From contig NZ_AJYQ02000107.1 in assembly GCF_000287055.2 (NCBI RefSeq), forward strand, positions 1 to 64,000: a stretch of 64,000 nucleotides of DNA, given 5' to 3'. The DNA comes from Vibrio genomosp. F10 str. ZF-129. Its GTDB lineage: Bacteria > Pseudomonadota > Gammaproteobacteria > Enterobacterales > Vibrionaceae. Under the pieces are notes generated by a model. The model did not search any database. It had not been told where the DNA came from and saw only the letters and a list, made by a program, of their open reading frames with translations. This document shows, one piece after another, positions 30,183 to 39,126 of this stretch (its first letter is position 1; each line of letters opens with the position of its first letter). Position numbers and translations under genes: made by a program.

Positions 30183-30654
30183 CACGATGAGTAAGAGTCA
30201 TGTGAGCAAGAATATTGTTAGTCATAACATAGTGAGAAATAGCATGACAGTTCGGCAACGGCCGACAAGATCTCGCCGTTCTTTTGGGGCTCATACTGGG
30301 TCGCATTCGGTACGCGGTATGACGTTACTCGAAGTGTTAATAGCATTGGCTATTTTTGCCACAGCGGCTATTTCAGTGATTCGTTCTGTGGGTCAGCACA
30401 TGAATACGATTGCGCATTTGGAAGAAAAAACGTTTGCTGCGATGGTCGTGGATAATCAAATGGCGATGGTGATGCTTGATGCATCAGGGTTAAAAGCCAA
30501 GCAAGGGACGGAAGAAATGGCAGGGCAAACCTGGTATTGGAGCGTCACCCCCGTCGAGACGGCTGGGGATTTACTAAAAGCGTTTGATGTGAGCGCCTCT
30601 TTGTCAAAGCAGGGTGATGCGATTATAACGGTACGAAGCTATGTTTCTCAGTAA
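30172..30654 (+). CDS. epsI: minor pseudopilin EpsI (GspI)
   Basis: Minor pseudopilus tip subunit. The prepilin site is SVRG followed by [20 protein letters not shown], giving a mature protein of about 111 residues, as expected. The N-terminal extension is odd: from the ATG at 30172, which has a good GGGAG site, the leader is 49 residues instead of the usual 6-10. It is basic and built from degenerate repeats of roughly 15 bases (30182-30250). An internal ATG at 30244 would still leave a 25-residue leader. The last six codons plus stop form the 18-bp unit that is then repeated at the start of epsJ. Confidence 0.9.
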   Translation: MNSSTMSKSHVSKNIVSHNIVRNSMTVRQRPTRSRRSFGAHTGSHSVRGMTLLEVLIALAIFATAAISVIRSVGQHMNTIAHLEEKTFAAMVVDNQMAMVMLDASGLKAKQGTEEMAGQTWYWSVTPVETAGDLLKAFDVSASLSKQGDAIITVRSYVSQ

Positions 30655-30708
30655 AGCTATGTTTCTCAGTAAAGCTATGTTTCTCAGTAAAGCTATGTCA
30701 CTTAACAA
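30637..30708. repeat. 18-bp tandem repeat spanning the epsI stop and the epsJ start
   Basis: AGCTATGTTTCTCAGTAA occurs three times exactly (30637-30690), followed by a decayed fourth copy to 30708 and shorter relatives to about 30780. In the epsI frame the unit encodes its last residues (SYVSQ) and the stop. In the next frame it encodes MFLSKA and supplies epsJ with several possible start codons. Since 18 is a multiple of three, gain or loss of a unit would keep both genes intact. Confidence 0.92.
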
Positions 30709-31504
30709 AATGTCACGCAGGAATAGGTTTCGTAGCAATGTGTCTTGCAGTAAACAGAATGTGTCTCGTAGTACACAGATAGCCCGCAAGGCTCAACAAG
30801 GGTTTACCTTATTAGAGGTACTGATTGCCATGGCTATTTTTGCCGCGTTAAGCGTGAGTGCTTACCAAGTGGTGGATCAGGTCCGCATGAGCAATGCGAT
30901 ATCTCTAGAACGTGGTGATCGCCTGAAAGAGCTGCAACGCAGCCTTGTGGCCATGGACAGTGATTTTAGACAAATGGCCACGCGACAATTTCGTACCAAT
31001 GGCGAAGCGGGTGGTGAGTTGAGTGAAGTTCAACTACTGCAATGGAAAGACTATCTTTTAGAATCAGACGGCAAAGGTGTGCTATTTACTCGACTCGGTT
31101 GGCATAACCCACAACAACAGTTTCCACGCGGCGAAACTCTTAAAGTTGGCTATCGAATCAAAGAGACAACATTAGAGCGAGTATGGTGGCGTTACCCTGA
31201 TACACCAGCAGGTCAGCAACCCATCATTACCCCTATTCTGACGGATGTCGAATCGTTCTCTATGCGATTCTACTCAAAAGGCACTTGGAGCGATAAGTGG
31301 GAAGCGGCTCAAACACTGCCAGAAGCCGTGGCCCTAGAGTTGGAGCTGACTGATTACGCAAAAATAGAGCGCGTTTACCTTGTCGCGAGTGGAGAGATAG
31401 TGCTCAGTGAAGACGACCAAGAAGATCGAGACTCCTTTAAGAACGACTCTTCTGATGATGACGCCTCTAGCGATGAGGAGGGCAGCGATGAACCAAGCGA
31501 ATAA
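30641..31504 (+). CDS. epsJ: minor pseudopilin EpsJ (GspJ)
   Basis: Minor pseudopilus tip subunit. The prepilin site is AQQG followed by [18 protein letters not shown], giving a mature part of about 233 residues, close to family length, with an acidic tail ([18 protein letters not shown]). The start is uncertain. From the ATG at 30641 the leader has 54 residues, opening with three copies of MFLSKA from the tandem repeat. In-frame ATGs at 30659, 30677 and 30695 and GTGs nearer the prepilin site are alternatives. The true leader is probably shorter. Confidence 0.9.
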   Translation: MFLSKAMFLSKAMFLSKAMSLNKMSRRNRFRSNVSCSKQNVSRSTQIARKAQQGFTLLEVLIAMAIFAALSVSAYQVVDQVRMSNAISLERGDRLKELQRSLVAMDSDFRQMATRQFRTNGEAGGELSEVQLLQWKDYLLESDGKGVLFTRLGWHNPQQQFPRGETLKVGYRIKETTLERVWWRYPDTPAGQQPIITPILTDVESFSMRFYSKGTWSDKWEAAQTLPEAVALELELTDYAKIERVYLVASGEIVLSEDDQEDRDSFKNDSSDDDASSDEEGSDEPSE

Positions 31505-32507
31505 TAAACAGCGAGGTGTTGCGCTGATCATCGTTCTCATGTTGCTTGCTGTGATGGTGTCGCTCGCTGCCACCATGTCGAGCCGTTTATTCACACAATA
31601 TAAACGGGGAAGCAACCAAGTCAGTTACCAGCAAGCCTATTGGTATAGCATTGGCGTAGAAAGTTTAGCAAAAACAGTGATAGAACAGAGTTTCCAAGAC
31701 AGCGATACGATCAATTTGTCTCAGCCTTGGGCATTAGAAGAACAAACCTACCCGTTAGATTTCGGGACATTGAGTGGCCGAATGGTGGATAAACAAGCGT
31801 GTTTTAATCTCAATGTTTTTTCTCGGGTAACACAGTCGTCTTCTCAACTAGAAAAACCGTATTTAATCCGGTTTTGGCAAACCTTGCTGGAAGAAGTGGA
31901 TGTGGACAATTACCAAGCGGAAGTGATTGCGGATTCTACATGGGAATTTATCAATCAAGAGTCCTCGGTACAGTCATCACAGGGTGTGGGTGACAGCTAT
32001 TATGAATCACTGTCACCCGCGTATATGGCGGCTAACGGTTTTATTGCAGATCCCAGTGAACTGAGAGCAATTCAGCAGGTTTCTGGGGATGTGATGCAAA
32101 AAATAGCGCCCTATATTTGTGCCTTGCCAAGTGATGATTGGCGTCTGAATGTCAACACCATCAATGCTGATCAATCGGCGTTATTGGTGGCGATGTTTCA
32201 GCCTCACTTGAGTCAACAAGATGCGATTTCATTAATTGAGTCTAGGCCCTTTGATGGCTGGGCATCGGTTGAGGATTTTATAGCAGAAAGCAGCGTTAGC
32301 GTAATTGAAGAAAGTGTTCGCAAGGAAGCTCAAGCCTATCTGAGTGTGGATAGTGCCTATTTTGAATCGGATGCAGAAGTATTAGTGAATGACTCTCGAG
32401 TACGCATTCGAAGTCTATTATTTAGTGATAATCGAGAAACAGCAACGGTCATTCGCCGTCGCTTTGGAGGGTTCAGTGAGCGAGTTTCTGACAGTTCGAC
32501 TGAGTAG
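31488..32507 (+). CDS. epsK: minor pseudopilin EpsK (GspK)
   Basis: Pseudopilus tip protein of 339 residues. Leader [10 protein letters not shown] is followed by [20 protein letters not shown]. GspK lacks the usual Glu5, and that holds here. A large C-terminal globular domain follows, with '[21 protein letters not shown]'-type helical repeats typical of GspK. The frame is open from 31407, but the ATG at 31488 has GAGGAGGG upstream and gives the correct leader. It overlaps epsJ by 17 bases. Confidence 0.95.
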   Translation: MNQANNKQRGVALIIVLMLLAVMVSLAATMSSRLFTQYKRGSNQVSYQQAYWYSIGVESLAKTVIEQSFQDSDTINLSQPWALEEQTYPLDFGTLSGRMVDKQACFNLNVFSRVTQSSSQLEKPYLIRFWQTLLEEVDVDNYQAEVIADSTWEFINQESSVQSSQGVGDSYYESLSPAYMAANGFIADPSELRAIQQVSGDVMQKIAPYICALPSDDWRLNVNTINADQSALLVAMFQPHLSQQDAISLIESRPFDGWASVEDFIAESSVSVIEESVRKEAQAYLSVDSAYFESDAEVLVNDSRVRIRSLLFSDNRETATVIRRRFGGFSERVSDSSTE

Positions 32508-33684
32508 TGATAAAAACGCACAGATTCAGTGGCTAGTATGGTCAACAACACAAAGTGAGATCATTGCCAGCGGTGAACTCAATGGATGGGAAGAGCTGGG
32601 TGAACTATCTGGATATGCAGAGCAAAGACAAGGAATCGTGTTGCTATCGAGCGATGATATCGTTCTAGCAGAAGTAGATACGCCAGCAGGATCATCGCGT
32701 CAATTGGAATCCATGCTTCCTTACTTATTGGAAGATGAGATTGCCCAAGATGTTGATGAGCTTCATTTTACCGTATTAAGCAAGCAAGCGAAGAAAGCCT
32801 GTATTGCTGCCGTCGATAAACGTTGGTTAAAAGCGTGTTTGGACGAGCTTCAAGACGCAGGGATAAACATCAGTAAAGTGCTGCCAGATGTACTCGCATT
32901 ACCGAAATCTGGTGAGCTTACTGCGGCGAATATTGGTCAACATTGGTTAGTGCGAAAAGGCGACAGTTTAGGGTTGAGTTTACCTTCACCTTGGCTTGAA
33001 ACCTTAACGACATCTGACTGGGTAAAAGAGGGGCAAGAGTACTTACCGTTAACCTCTTACAGTCCTTTGCCGACACTAGAGTTGGATAGTGAGCAATCGT
33101 GGCAAAGTGTCGATGCGCCACTGATTATGCAGCTGCTTACCGAAGGCGCACTTGGCTCGAAAGTCACGTTATTGACCGGGGAATTTAAGCCTAATTCATC
33201 CTTGTTAAAGTACTGGTCTATATGGAAAAAAACTGCCGTCGCTGCTGCGGTTATTGGCGCGGTATTTGTGGGTCAGTACGGTTTGCAAATTTCTCAGGAT
33301 GAAGCCAAAGCCGAAGCTTATCGGGCCGAAAGCGAACGTATATTCCGTGAGGCGTTACCCGGAAAAACCCGTATCCCGACGGTGAGCTATTTAAAACGGC
33401 AGATGAACGATGAAGCGACTCGTTTATCCGGTGGTGGTGGCGGCTCTCCAATACTGGATTGGCTGAATCAAATTCCAGATTCATTGAAAGCCAATAATTC
33501 AATGACGCTGCTGAGTATTCGTTACGATGGCAATCGAGATGAAGTTAGAATTCAAGCAAAAAGTAAAGATTTTCAAAGCTTTGAACAAGTGAGAATTAAG
33601 TTTGCTGAGCATTTTGAAGTAGAACAAGGTCAGTTAAGCCGCTCGGGTGAGTCGGTTAACGGTAGCTTTGTGTTGAAGAGATAG
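32476..33684 (+). CDS. epsL: type II secretion assembly protein EpsL (GspL)
   Basis: Bitopic inner-membrane protein that anchors the EpsE ATPase. An N-terminal cytoplasmic actin-like domain (about 1-235) is followed by one membrane helix near 252-275 ([18 protein letters not shown]) and a periplasmic ferredoxin-like domain. The frame is open from 32389, but the GTG at 32476 ([12 protein letters not shown]) gives the family N terminus and 402 residues. It overlaps the end of epsK. Confidence 0.95.
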   Translation: MSEFLTVRLSSDKNAQIQWLVWSTTQSEIIASGELNGWEELGELSGYAEQRQGIVLLSSDDIVLAEVDTPAGSSRQLESMLPYLLEDEIAQDVDELHFTVLSKQAKKACIAAVDKRWLKACLDELQDAGINISKVLPDVLALPKSGELTAANIGQHWLVRKGDSLGLSLPSPWLETLTTSDWVKEGQEYLPLTSYSPLPTLELDSEQSWQSVDAPLIMQLLTEGALGSKVTLLTGEFKPNSSLLKYWSIWKKTAVAAAVIGAVFVGQYGLQISQDEAKAEAYRAESERIFREALPGKTRIPTVSYLKRQMNDEATRLSGGGGGSPILDWLNQIPDSLKANNSMTLLSIRYDGNRDEVRIQAKSKDFQSFEQVRIKFAEHFEVEQGQLSRSGESVNGSFVLKR

Positions 33685-34190
33685 TGAGATTGATGATGAG
33701 TAAACTGGTCACGTCTTTTAGGCTTTGGTGGCAAGGCATCAGTGTTCGAGAACAACGTCTAATGATGATCTGTATGGGATTGTTAGTCGTCGGGATTGGG
33801 TACTGGGGGATTCTTGAGCCAATACAGCAACGAAGCTTACAAGCGCAAAATAAGATTAACAGTGAACAGCAACTGCTTAACTGGGTGAAAAATAAAGCGG
33901 ATGAAATTACTCAATTACGAGCACAAAGTGGGTTAGTGACGACATCCGAGCCCCTTAATCAGGTGATTTCTTCTTCGGCGAGTCGGTTTAAAGTGGAACT
34001 TATTCGTATCCAGCCGAGAGATGACATGTTTCAAGTTTGGGTACAGCCTATAGAGTTTAATCAGTTAATAGGTTGGATTACCTACCTGAAAGAGCAACAA
34101 GGTGTTGATGTTGAACATTTCGATGTAGCACGCACCGATCAGGATGGTATGGTCGATGTCAAGCGTTTGCAGTTTAAGCGAGGTGAATAA
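33684..34190 (+). CDS. epsM: type II secretion protein EpsM (GspM)
   Basis: Partner of EpsL in the inner-membrane platform. A short cytoplasmic N terminus with the conserved WWQGISVREQR is followed by one membrane helix (LMMICMGLLVVGIGYW) and a periplasmic ferredoxin-like domain. About 164-168 residues. The GTG at 33684 overlaps the epsL stop; ATGs at 33693 and 33696 are equally possible. It ends in one-base overlap with epsN. Confidence 0.94.
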   Translation: MRLMMSKLVTSFRLWWQGISVREQRLMMICMGLLVVGIGYWGILEPIQQRSLQAQNKINSEQQLLNWVKNKADEITQLRAQSGLVTTSEPLNQVISSSASRFKVELIRIQPRDDMFQVWVQPIEFNQLIGWITYLKEQQGVDVEHFDVARTDQDGMVDVKRLQFKRGE

Positions 34191-34960
34191 TGAAGCGTAT
34201 CATTCTGATTTCGTTGCTTTTGATTGCCACGCTTATCGTGAGCCTGATTGTCCATATGCCAGCTCAATACGTTTTGCAAGCGGTGTCTTTGCCACAAGGT
34301 TTGGTGGTGCAGGGGACGCAAGGCTCAGTATGGAAAGGCAGCGCGGAGCGTGTCAGTTGGCAGGGGACTTCTCTGGGCCAAATCAACTGGACAGTCAATG
34401 CCGCCCAACTGCTGATGGGTAAAGTTCAAGTGACCACTCGTTTTGGGCAAGGAAGCGAGATAGGACTGAGAGGGCGAGGCGTCGTTGGTTATGGCTTTTC
34501 TGGCGCCTATGCCAAAGATGTGATTGCTTCTGTTCCGGCTCAGTTCGCTATTGATCAGCTGTCTTTGCCACTGCCAGTGGATCTTGAAGGCCAACTCGAG
34601 GTTTCCATTATCGAACTTGAGCATGCGATGCCGTATTGTCAGAGCGGAACAGGAACCGTGGTTTGGAGTGGTAATAACGCCACAACACCGTTAGCTGCAC
34701 TGGCGCTCGGCCCTGTTGTGGCGAACATTGATTGCCAAGATAACGTCGTCTCGATTAATGCGAAGCAGGAAAGTGAGCAAGTCAGCGCGGAGTTTGAAGG
34801 GCAATTAGACGCAGCAACCCGTGGTCAGCTGACATACAGCGCTAAGGGTTGGTTTAAACCAGAAGCTAATTTTCCGACGAGTTTATCGAGCCAGTTGCAA
34901 TGGCTGGGTAACCCAGACAGCAAAGGGCATTATTCATTGGATTTCAATGGCCGTTTATAG
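34190..34960 (+). CDS. epsN: type II secretion protein EpsN (GspN)
   Basis: Last gene of the operon, 256 residues. An N-terminal membrane anchor (ILISLLLIATLIVSLIVHMP) is followed by a beta-rich periplasmic domain with 'QGTQGSVWKGSAERVSWQG', typical of the GspN family, whose exact role in secretion is unclear and which is missing from some systems. The terminal codons CGT TTA TAG are the seed of a 13-bp tandem repeat that follows. Confidence 0.93.
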   Translation: MKRIILISLLLIATLIVSLIVHMPAQYVLQAVSLPQGLVVQGTQGSVWKGSAERVSWQGTSLGQINWTVNAAQLLMGKVQVTTRFGQGSEIGLRGRGVVGYGFSGAYAKDVIASVPAQFAIDQLSLPLPVDLEGQLEVSIIELEHAMPYCQSGTGTVVWSGNNATTPLAALALGPVVANIDCQDNVVSINAKQESEQVSAEFEGQLDAATRGQLTYSAKGWFKPEANFPTSLSSQLQWLGNPDSKGHYSLDFNGRL

Positions 34961-35022
34961 CGTTTATTTATAGCGTTTATTTATAGCGTTTATTTATAGC
35001 GTTTACTTATAGCGTTCAGTTA
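34952..35022. repeat. 13-bp tandem repeat (about five units) starting at the epsN stop codon
   Basis: TAGCGTTTATTTA, beginning with the TAG stop at 34958, repeats three times exactly and twice with one to three changes. The core CGTTTATAG is the end of the coding sequence itself (34952-34960). It lies before the operon terminator. Confidence 0.92.
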
Positions 35023-35061
35023 TAGCGATTAATCGTCGAACGAAACAGAAAACAGGAAATG

Positions 35062-35093
35062 AAAAAAGCGAGCTTAACTAGGCTCGCTTTTTT
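35062..35093. terminator. bidirectional terminator between epsN and cysQ
   Basis: AAAAAAGCGAGC / GCTCGCTTTTTT, a 12-bp perfect stem with an eight-base loop and T-runs in both directions. It closes the eps operon and cysQ. Confidence 0.92.
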
Positions 35094-35100
35094 ATGATGC

Positions 35101-35931
35101 TCAGTCTTTCACTTTCAAAATTTCATCCCAAGGCAGGGATTCATCCCCAAGCACCAAGAAATTCGGGTTTTCAAGCGTTTCTCTTTGGTTGTATGAGAGA
35201 GGGGCTAACTGGGTGCTTAAAATGCGCCCGCCCGCTTCTTCGACGATACATTGAGTGGCCGCTGTATCCCATTCGCCCGTTGGACCGATTCTTAAATAAC
35301 AATCCACGGCACCTTCCGCGACCAAACAAGCTTTTAGCGCGGCTGAGCCGAGTGGCACAAGGTCGTAGTTCCATGCGCTGCTCAGGCGAGCGGTAATGCT
35401 GTTGATGTTCTGACGTCGACTGATCGCCATGCCGATGGATTGCTTTTGGCCTTGTTCGTGTTTATGGCTTTCAATTTCAACTTTTTCACACAGATCGGGA
35501 ATCTTCCAAGCCCCTTTACCTTTATAAGCGTAATACGTCACACCAGAAACTGGCGCGTAAACCACTCCCATGATCGGTTGATTATTGTCGATCAAGGCGA
35601 TGATGGTTGCGAAGTCTCCACTGCGAGCAATGAACTCTTGCGTGCCGTCGAGTGGGTCTACTAACCAATAGCGGCTCCACTTCTCGCGCTTCTCTAAGCT
35701 AATGTCGGCGGCTTCTTCAGAGAGAACAGGGATATCAGGCGTAAGCGCCGATAGTTGATTGACGATGAGCTTATGTGCGGCAATATCCGCGCTTGTGACT
35801 GGCGTTTCATCACTTTTAACATAGGCTTCATATTGTTTTGTTTCATAGATGTCGAGGATAAGTTGCCCAGCAGAACGAGCCACTTCAACCACGGAAGGTA
35901 TCAGGTGAGATAAGTCTTTATCAGTAGACAT
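35101..35931 (-). CDS. cysQ: 3'(2'),5'-bisphosphate nucleotidase CysQ
   Basis: Converts 3'-phosphoadenosine 5'-phosphate (PAP) to AMP, preventing PAP build-up from sulfate assimilation. The inositol-monophosphatase-fold metal motifs are visible: LSEEAAD, the central WLVDPLDGTQEFI and GEWDTAATQCIVEEAGG. 276 residues. AGGAAT lies before the ATG. It follows nudE by 25 bases on the same strand, probably one unit. Confidence 0.96.
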   Translation of the reverse strand: MSTDKDLSHLIPSVVEVARSAGQLILDIYETKQYEAYVKSDETPVTSADIAAHKLIVNQLSALTPDIPVLSEEAADISLEKREKWSRYWLVDPLDGTQEFIARSGDFATIIALIDNNQPIMGVVYAPVSGVTYYAYKGKGAWKIPDLCEKVEIESHKHEQGQKQSIGMAISRRQNINSITARLSSAWNYDLVPLGSAALKACLVAEGAVDCYLRIGPTGEWDTAATQCIVEEAGGRILSTQLAPLSYNQRETLENPNFLVLGDESLPWDEILKVKD

Positions 35932-35956
35932 AATAATTCCTAAGACTTTGTTATTG

Positions 35957-36505
35957 TTATTTTTCTAAATGCTTTAGAGCAAGTAATAGGGCTGTGATAC
36001 TGCGGGCTTCACAAAAATCTAAGTGAGTGACCAGCTCTTCAGCTTGAGCTAATGGCCAGCGCACCACTTCTAACGGCTCTGGCTCATCACCTTCTAGTTT
36101 CTCTGAGTATAGATCCTGTGCAATAAATAGGGTCATTTGACTAGAAAAATAAGAAGGAGCCAGGACGACCTGTTTCAGCGGAGTTAGCGTGTTTGCACCA
36201 AAGCCGATTTCTTCTTTTAACTCTCGGTTCGCGGCGTCAGTTGCCGACTCACCCAGGTCAATCAGCCCTTTTGGAAAGCCAAGCTCATATCGCTCTGTCC
36301 CCGCTGCGTATTCGCGTACTAACAGTAAGTCACCTTGTTCGGTCACGGGCACCATCATGACGGCATGACGACCACTGGGCTTCATTCGCTCATAGGTGCG
36401 CAAAACACCATTGCTAAAGCGCAAGTCAAGAGACTCGATGGTGAATAGCTTAGATTGAGCAATAGAACGAATAGAGAGAATGGTAGGTGGGCTCAATTTT
36501 GTCAT
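35957..36505 (-). CDS. nudE: ADP compounds hydrolase NudE
   Basis: Nudix hydrolase that cleaves ADP-ribose, NADH and diadenosine polyphosphates to AMP-containing products. The Nudix box is clear: GFPKGLIDLGESATDAANRELKEEIGF (quoted in part; Gly, RE and EE residues conserved), near residues 95-117. 182 residues. First gene of nudE-cysQ. Confidence 0.94.
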   Translation of the reverse strand: MTKLSPPTILSIRSIAQSKLFTIESLDLRFSNGVLRTYERMKPSGRHAVMMVPVTEQGDLLLVREYAAGTERYELGFPKGLIDLGESATDAANRELKEEIGFGANTLTPLKQVVLAPSYFSSQMTLFIAQDLYSEKLEGDEPEPLEVVRWPLAQAEELVTHLDFCEARSITALLLALKHLEK

Positions 36506-36623
36506 AATGCTTATTCCGTTTGTTAGGTATAAAGCGCATACGTGCTGGGTTGACGTTACTATATAAAATGACTCTCCAAGTTCAAAATCTATCCGTTAGA
36601 GGTCGATCAAATTATTGAAAATA

Positions 36624-36652
36624 AGAAAAAGCCGACGTCGTGACATCGGCTT
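36624..36652 (-). terminator. nfuA terminator
   Basis: AAGCCGA/TCGGCTT with a nine-base loop is followed by TTTTTCTTATT on the minus strand. Confidence 0.8.
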
Positions 36653-36670
36653 ACTGAGCGTATTTAAGGC

Positions 36671-37258
36671 TTAGTAGTAAGAGTGCTCACCACGGTCATG
36701 CTCTGTGGCATCACGCACGGCCGTTAGTTCGCCTTCAAATTGCTGAAGAAGCTCTTTTTCGATGCCTTCTTTTAGCGTGACATCAACCATAGAACAACCA
36801 TTACAACCGCCGCCAAAGGCAACAATAGCAGCGCCGTCTTCGGTAATTTCAACCAAACTTACGTGACCACCATGCCCAGCAAGCTGAGGGTTAACCTGGG
36901 TTTGAATCGCGTATTCAACACGCTCAATCAATGAGGCGTCATCAGCAACCTTGCGCATTTTGGCGTTTGGTGCTTTGAGTGTTAACTGTGAACCCATCTT
37001 ATCGGTAACGAAATCCACTTCTGCATCTTCTAAAAATGGCAGGCTAAGCTCGTCAATATAAGCTGAGAAATGTTCAAATTTAAGTTCGGTGTCTGTTGCT
37101 TCAACCGCTTCTGGCGGGCAGTAAGAGACGCCACACTCTGCATTTTGAGTACCAGGGTTAACAACAAATACGCGAATGTTAGTCCCTTCAGGTTGTTGGC
37201 TAAGTAAGCCACCGAAGTGAGTTTGCGCTGTTTCTGTAATAGTAATAGTGTTTGACAC
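36671..37258 (-). CDS. nfuA: Fe-S biogenesis protein NfuA
   Basis: Scaffold/carrier for 4Fe-4S clusters. An N-terminal degenerate A-type domain (about 1-95) is followed by the Nfu domain with the cluster-binding [11 protein letters not shown] (CxxC, about 150-153). 195 residues. The start is GTG. In enterobacteria and vibrios it sits next to comF (gntX) and bioH, as here. Confidence 0.97.
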   Translation of the reverse strand: MSNTITITETAQTHFGGLLSQQPEGTNIRVFVVNPGTQNAECGVSYCPPEAVEATDTELKFEHFSAYIDELSLPFLEDAEVDFVTDKMGSQLTLKAPNAKMRKVADDASLIERVEYAIQTQVNPQLAGHGGHVSLVEITEDGAAIVAFGGGCNGCSMVDVTLKEGIEKELLQQFEGELTAVRDATEHDRGEHSYY

Positions 37259-37350
37259 GACGAATACCTGAGTAATTTTGTAGGCTATTATAACGCCATT
37301 CTACTCCTGATAAATCTAATTTCTAGACCTAAAAACAAAATCTCATCGCT

Positions 37351-38139
37351 TTATATTGAGTTATCTGTTTCAGGAGTGCGGCAGATACAATAAATATCAA
37401 TGGTTTCGACGCCAGCATCAAGCAATAATTGACATAAATGATGGATTGTACTGCCTGTCGTGACCACATCGTCAAAAATCGCAATGTGTTTCTGTTGTGG
37501 AGAGGCATTCAGACGAAAAGCATTCCTCAGGTTTTGTTGTCGCTGTTTTTTATTGAGACCTTTCTGCTGAGGTGTGCTTTTCACTCGAGAAAAGAGGTTC
37601 GGTTCAATCTCTATATCGAGTCGTTTGCCTAGCTGTTTGGCAAGCAGGTCACTTTGATTAAACCCTCGCATTAACTGCCGCTGCCAATGGAGTGGAACGC
37701 TCGCTATTAGGTCTGGCGTTGCATCAATACGTTCGCTTAATAGCGCAGCTAATGGTTTGGCATGCCAAAACTGTTGCTGATATTTGAAGCGGTGAACATA
37801 ACTCGATAAGGGAAGTTTGTAGTCACCTACGCAGTACAGCTTTGACCAAAGAGGAGGATGCGCTAAGCACTGGCCGCATTGGTCGGTTTGAGTGAGCGTC
37901 GTAAGCCCACACCGTGAACAGCGTGTGGTTGGCGCAAAGTGTTCCTTGCAGCTATCGCACCAGATACTTTCCCACTCGATATCATTTCTTCCGATCCTTT
38001 GACGCGTTGTCTCTTTTCTTTTGGCGTGCTCTCTATCCGATGTTTTTAGAGGCAATGGAGTATGGATGGGCAGTTGGCAAAGGTCACAATAACAGCCGAG
38101 ATGCATGCGCATGGTTTTTTGTAGCCAATCGGATAACAT
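37351..38139 (-). CDS. ComF family protein (phosphoribosyltransferase fold)
   Basis: Homologue of ComF/GntX, linked to DNA uptake in competent bacteria. It has an N-terminal zinc-ribbon region with CDLC, CDSC, CSRC and CGQC pairs (about 18-95), and a C-terminal phosphoribosyltransferase domain with the PRPP loop HIAIFDDVVTTGSTI. ATG 38139 (262 residues) was chosen; an in-frame ATG at 38163 is possible. The 5' end lies close to divergent bioH. Vibrios are naturally competent on chitin, which fits. Confidence 0.88.
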   Translation of the reverse strand: MLSDWLQKTMRMHLGCYCDLCQLPIHTPLPLKTSDREHAKRKETTRQRIGRNDIEWESIWCDSCKEHFAPTTRCSRCGLTTLTQTDQCGQCLAHPPLWSKLYCVGDYKLPLSSYVHRFKYQQQFWHAKPLAALLSERIDATPDLIASVPLHWQRQLMRGFNQSDLLAKQLGKRLDIEIEPNLFSRVKSTPQQKGLNKKQRQQNLRNAFRLNASPQQKHIAIFDDVVTTGSTIHHLCQLLLDAGVETIDIYCICRTPETDNSI

Positions 38140-38226
38140 AAGTGCCAAATTTTGATAAAACATGCCTTCATCATGAGTGTAACCGAGCGGGTGGTGAGAC
38201 TGTTTTTAGTAGGAGAAAATGCGATC

Positions 38227-38994
38227 ATGGATAAAGCTCTGCACTGGCAAGTGAGCGGTAACGGTGAGGATTTGGTCTTAGTCCACGGTTGGGGGATGAA
38301 TGGGGCCGTTTGGGATCAAACGGTTCAGGTACTCAGCCAGCACTATCGAGTGCACGTCGTGGATCTTCCGGGTTATGGGCACAGCGCGCACTTGCACGCC
38401 GCCACCCTAGAAGAGATTGCACTATGTTTACTGCCACAGGCTCCGAAGCACGCTATTTGGCTTGGTTGGTCTTTAGGGGGCTTAGTCGCTACGCATATGG
38501 CTCTGGCTCATAGTGATCGCGTCACCAGGCTCATCACCGTCGCTAGTTCGCCCAAGTTTGCTGCAGAAAGACCTTGGCGCGGAATTCAACCTCAGGTTCT
38601 TGATGCTTTCACTGATCAATTAGTGGATGACTTTCAAACCACGATTGAGCGCTTTATGGCACTGCAAGCGATGGGCAGTCCTTCAGCAAGATTGGATGTA
38701 AAGCAGCTCAAAAAAGCGGTGTTATCTCGGCCATCCCCGAATCCTGAATCGCTACTGGCGGGTTTGAAGATGTTGGCGAATGAAGATTTTCGACAAGATT
38801 TAGCGACTGTTTCGGTGCCGATGCTGAGAATGTACGGTCGCCTCGACGGGTTAGTGCCGATCAAAGTCGCCACTGATGTACAGGCAACCGCTCCGCATAC
38901 GGAACAATACATTTTTAGTCAGTCATCGCATGCCCCATTTATGACCGAGCTGGAATCCTTCTGTCATCAAATTGTCGCTTTTGGCGGAAAATAA
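38227..38994 (+). CDS. bioH: pimeloyl-ACP methyl ester carboxylesterase BioH
   Basis: Frees pimeloyl-ACP from its methyl ester in biotin synthesis. Alpha/beta hydrolase of 255 residues with LVHGWGMNGAVWD (oxyanion region), the nucleophile elbow GWSLGG (Ser near 82), the acid in YGRLDGLVP, and the catalytic His in SSHAPF. The frame is open from 38152, but the ATG at 38227 has AGGAG upstream and gives the family N terminus. Transcribed divergently from comF. Confidence 0.95.
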   Translation: MDKALHWQVSGNGEDLVLVHGWGMNGAVWDQTVQVLSQHYRVHVVDLPGYGHSAHLHAATLEEIALCLLPQAPKHAIWLGWSLGGLVATHMALAHSDRVTRLITVASSPKFAAERPWRGIQPQVLDAFTDQLVDDFQTTIERFMALQAMGSPSARLDVKQLKKAVLSRPSPNPESLLAGLKMLANEDFRQDLATVSVPMLRMYGRLDGLVPIKVATDVQATAPHTEQYIFSQSSHAPFMTELESFCHQIVAFGGK

Positions 38995-39027
38995 TCGTCG
39001 GTTAGATAAAAAATTGACATTAATTGC

Positions 39028-39054
39028 TAAATTTTTGACCAGTTTAGCCGATAA
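39028..39054 (+). promoter_or_regulatory. sigma-28 (FliA) promoter
   Basis: TAAATTTT, exactly 11 bases, then GCCGATAA: the flagellar sigma-28 consensus TAAAGTTT-N11-GCCGATAA with one mismatch. It lies 73 bases before the ATG of the orphan gene at 39127. An overlapping sigma-70-like pair (TTGACC, 17 bases, TATTAA; 39035-39063) is also present, so the gene may have two promoters. Confidence 0.75.
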
Positions 39055-39126
39055 GTTTATTAACCCAATATAGCTAACAATACGAACAGCATTATCGGGT
39101 TGGGCGATGCCAAGGAGGTTTCGGCT

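Noticed and set aside
30604-30789. Minus-strand frame with repeated RNIALL units over epsI/epsJ
   Set aside because: It is the antisense reading of the 18-bp tandem repeat and has no start signals.
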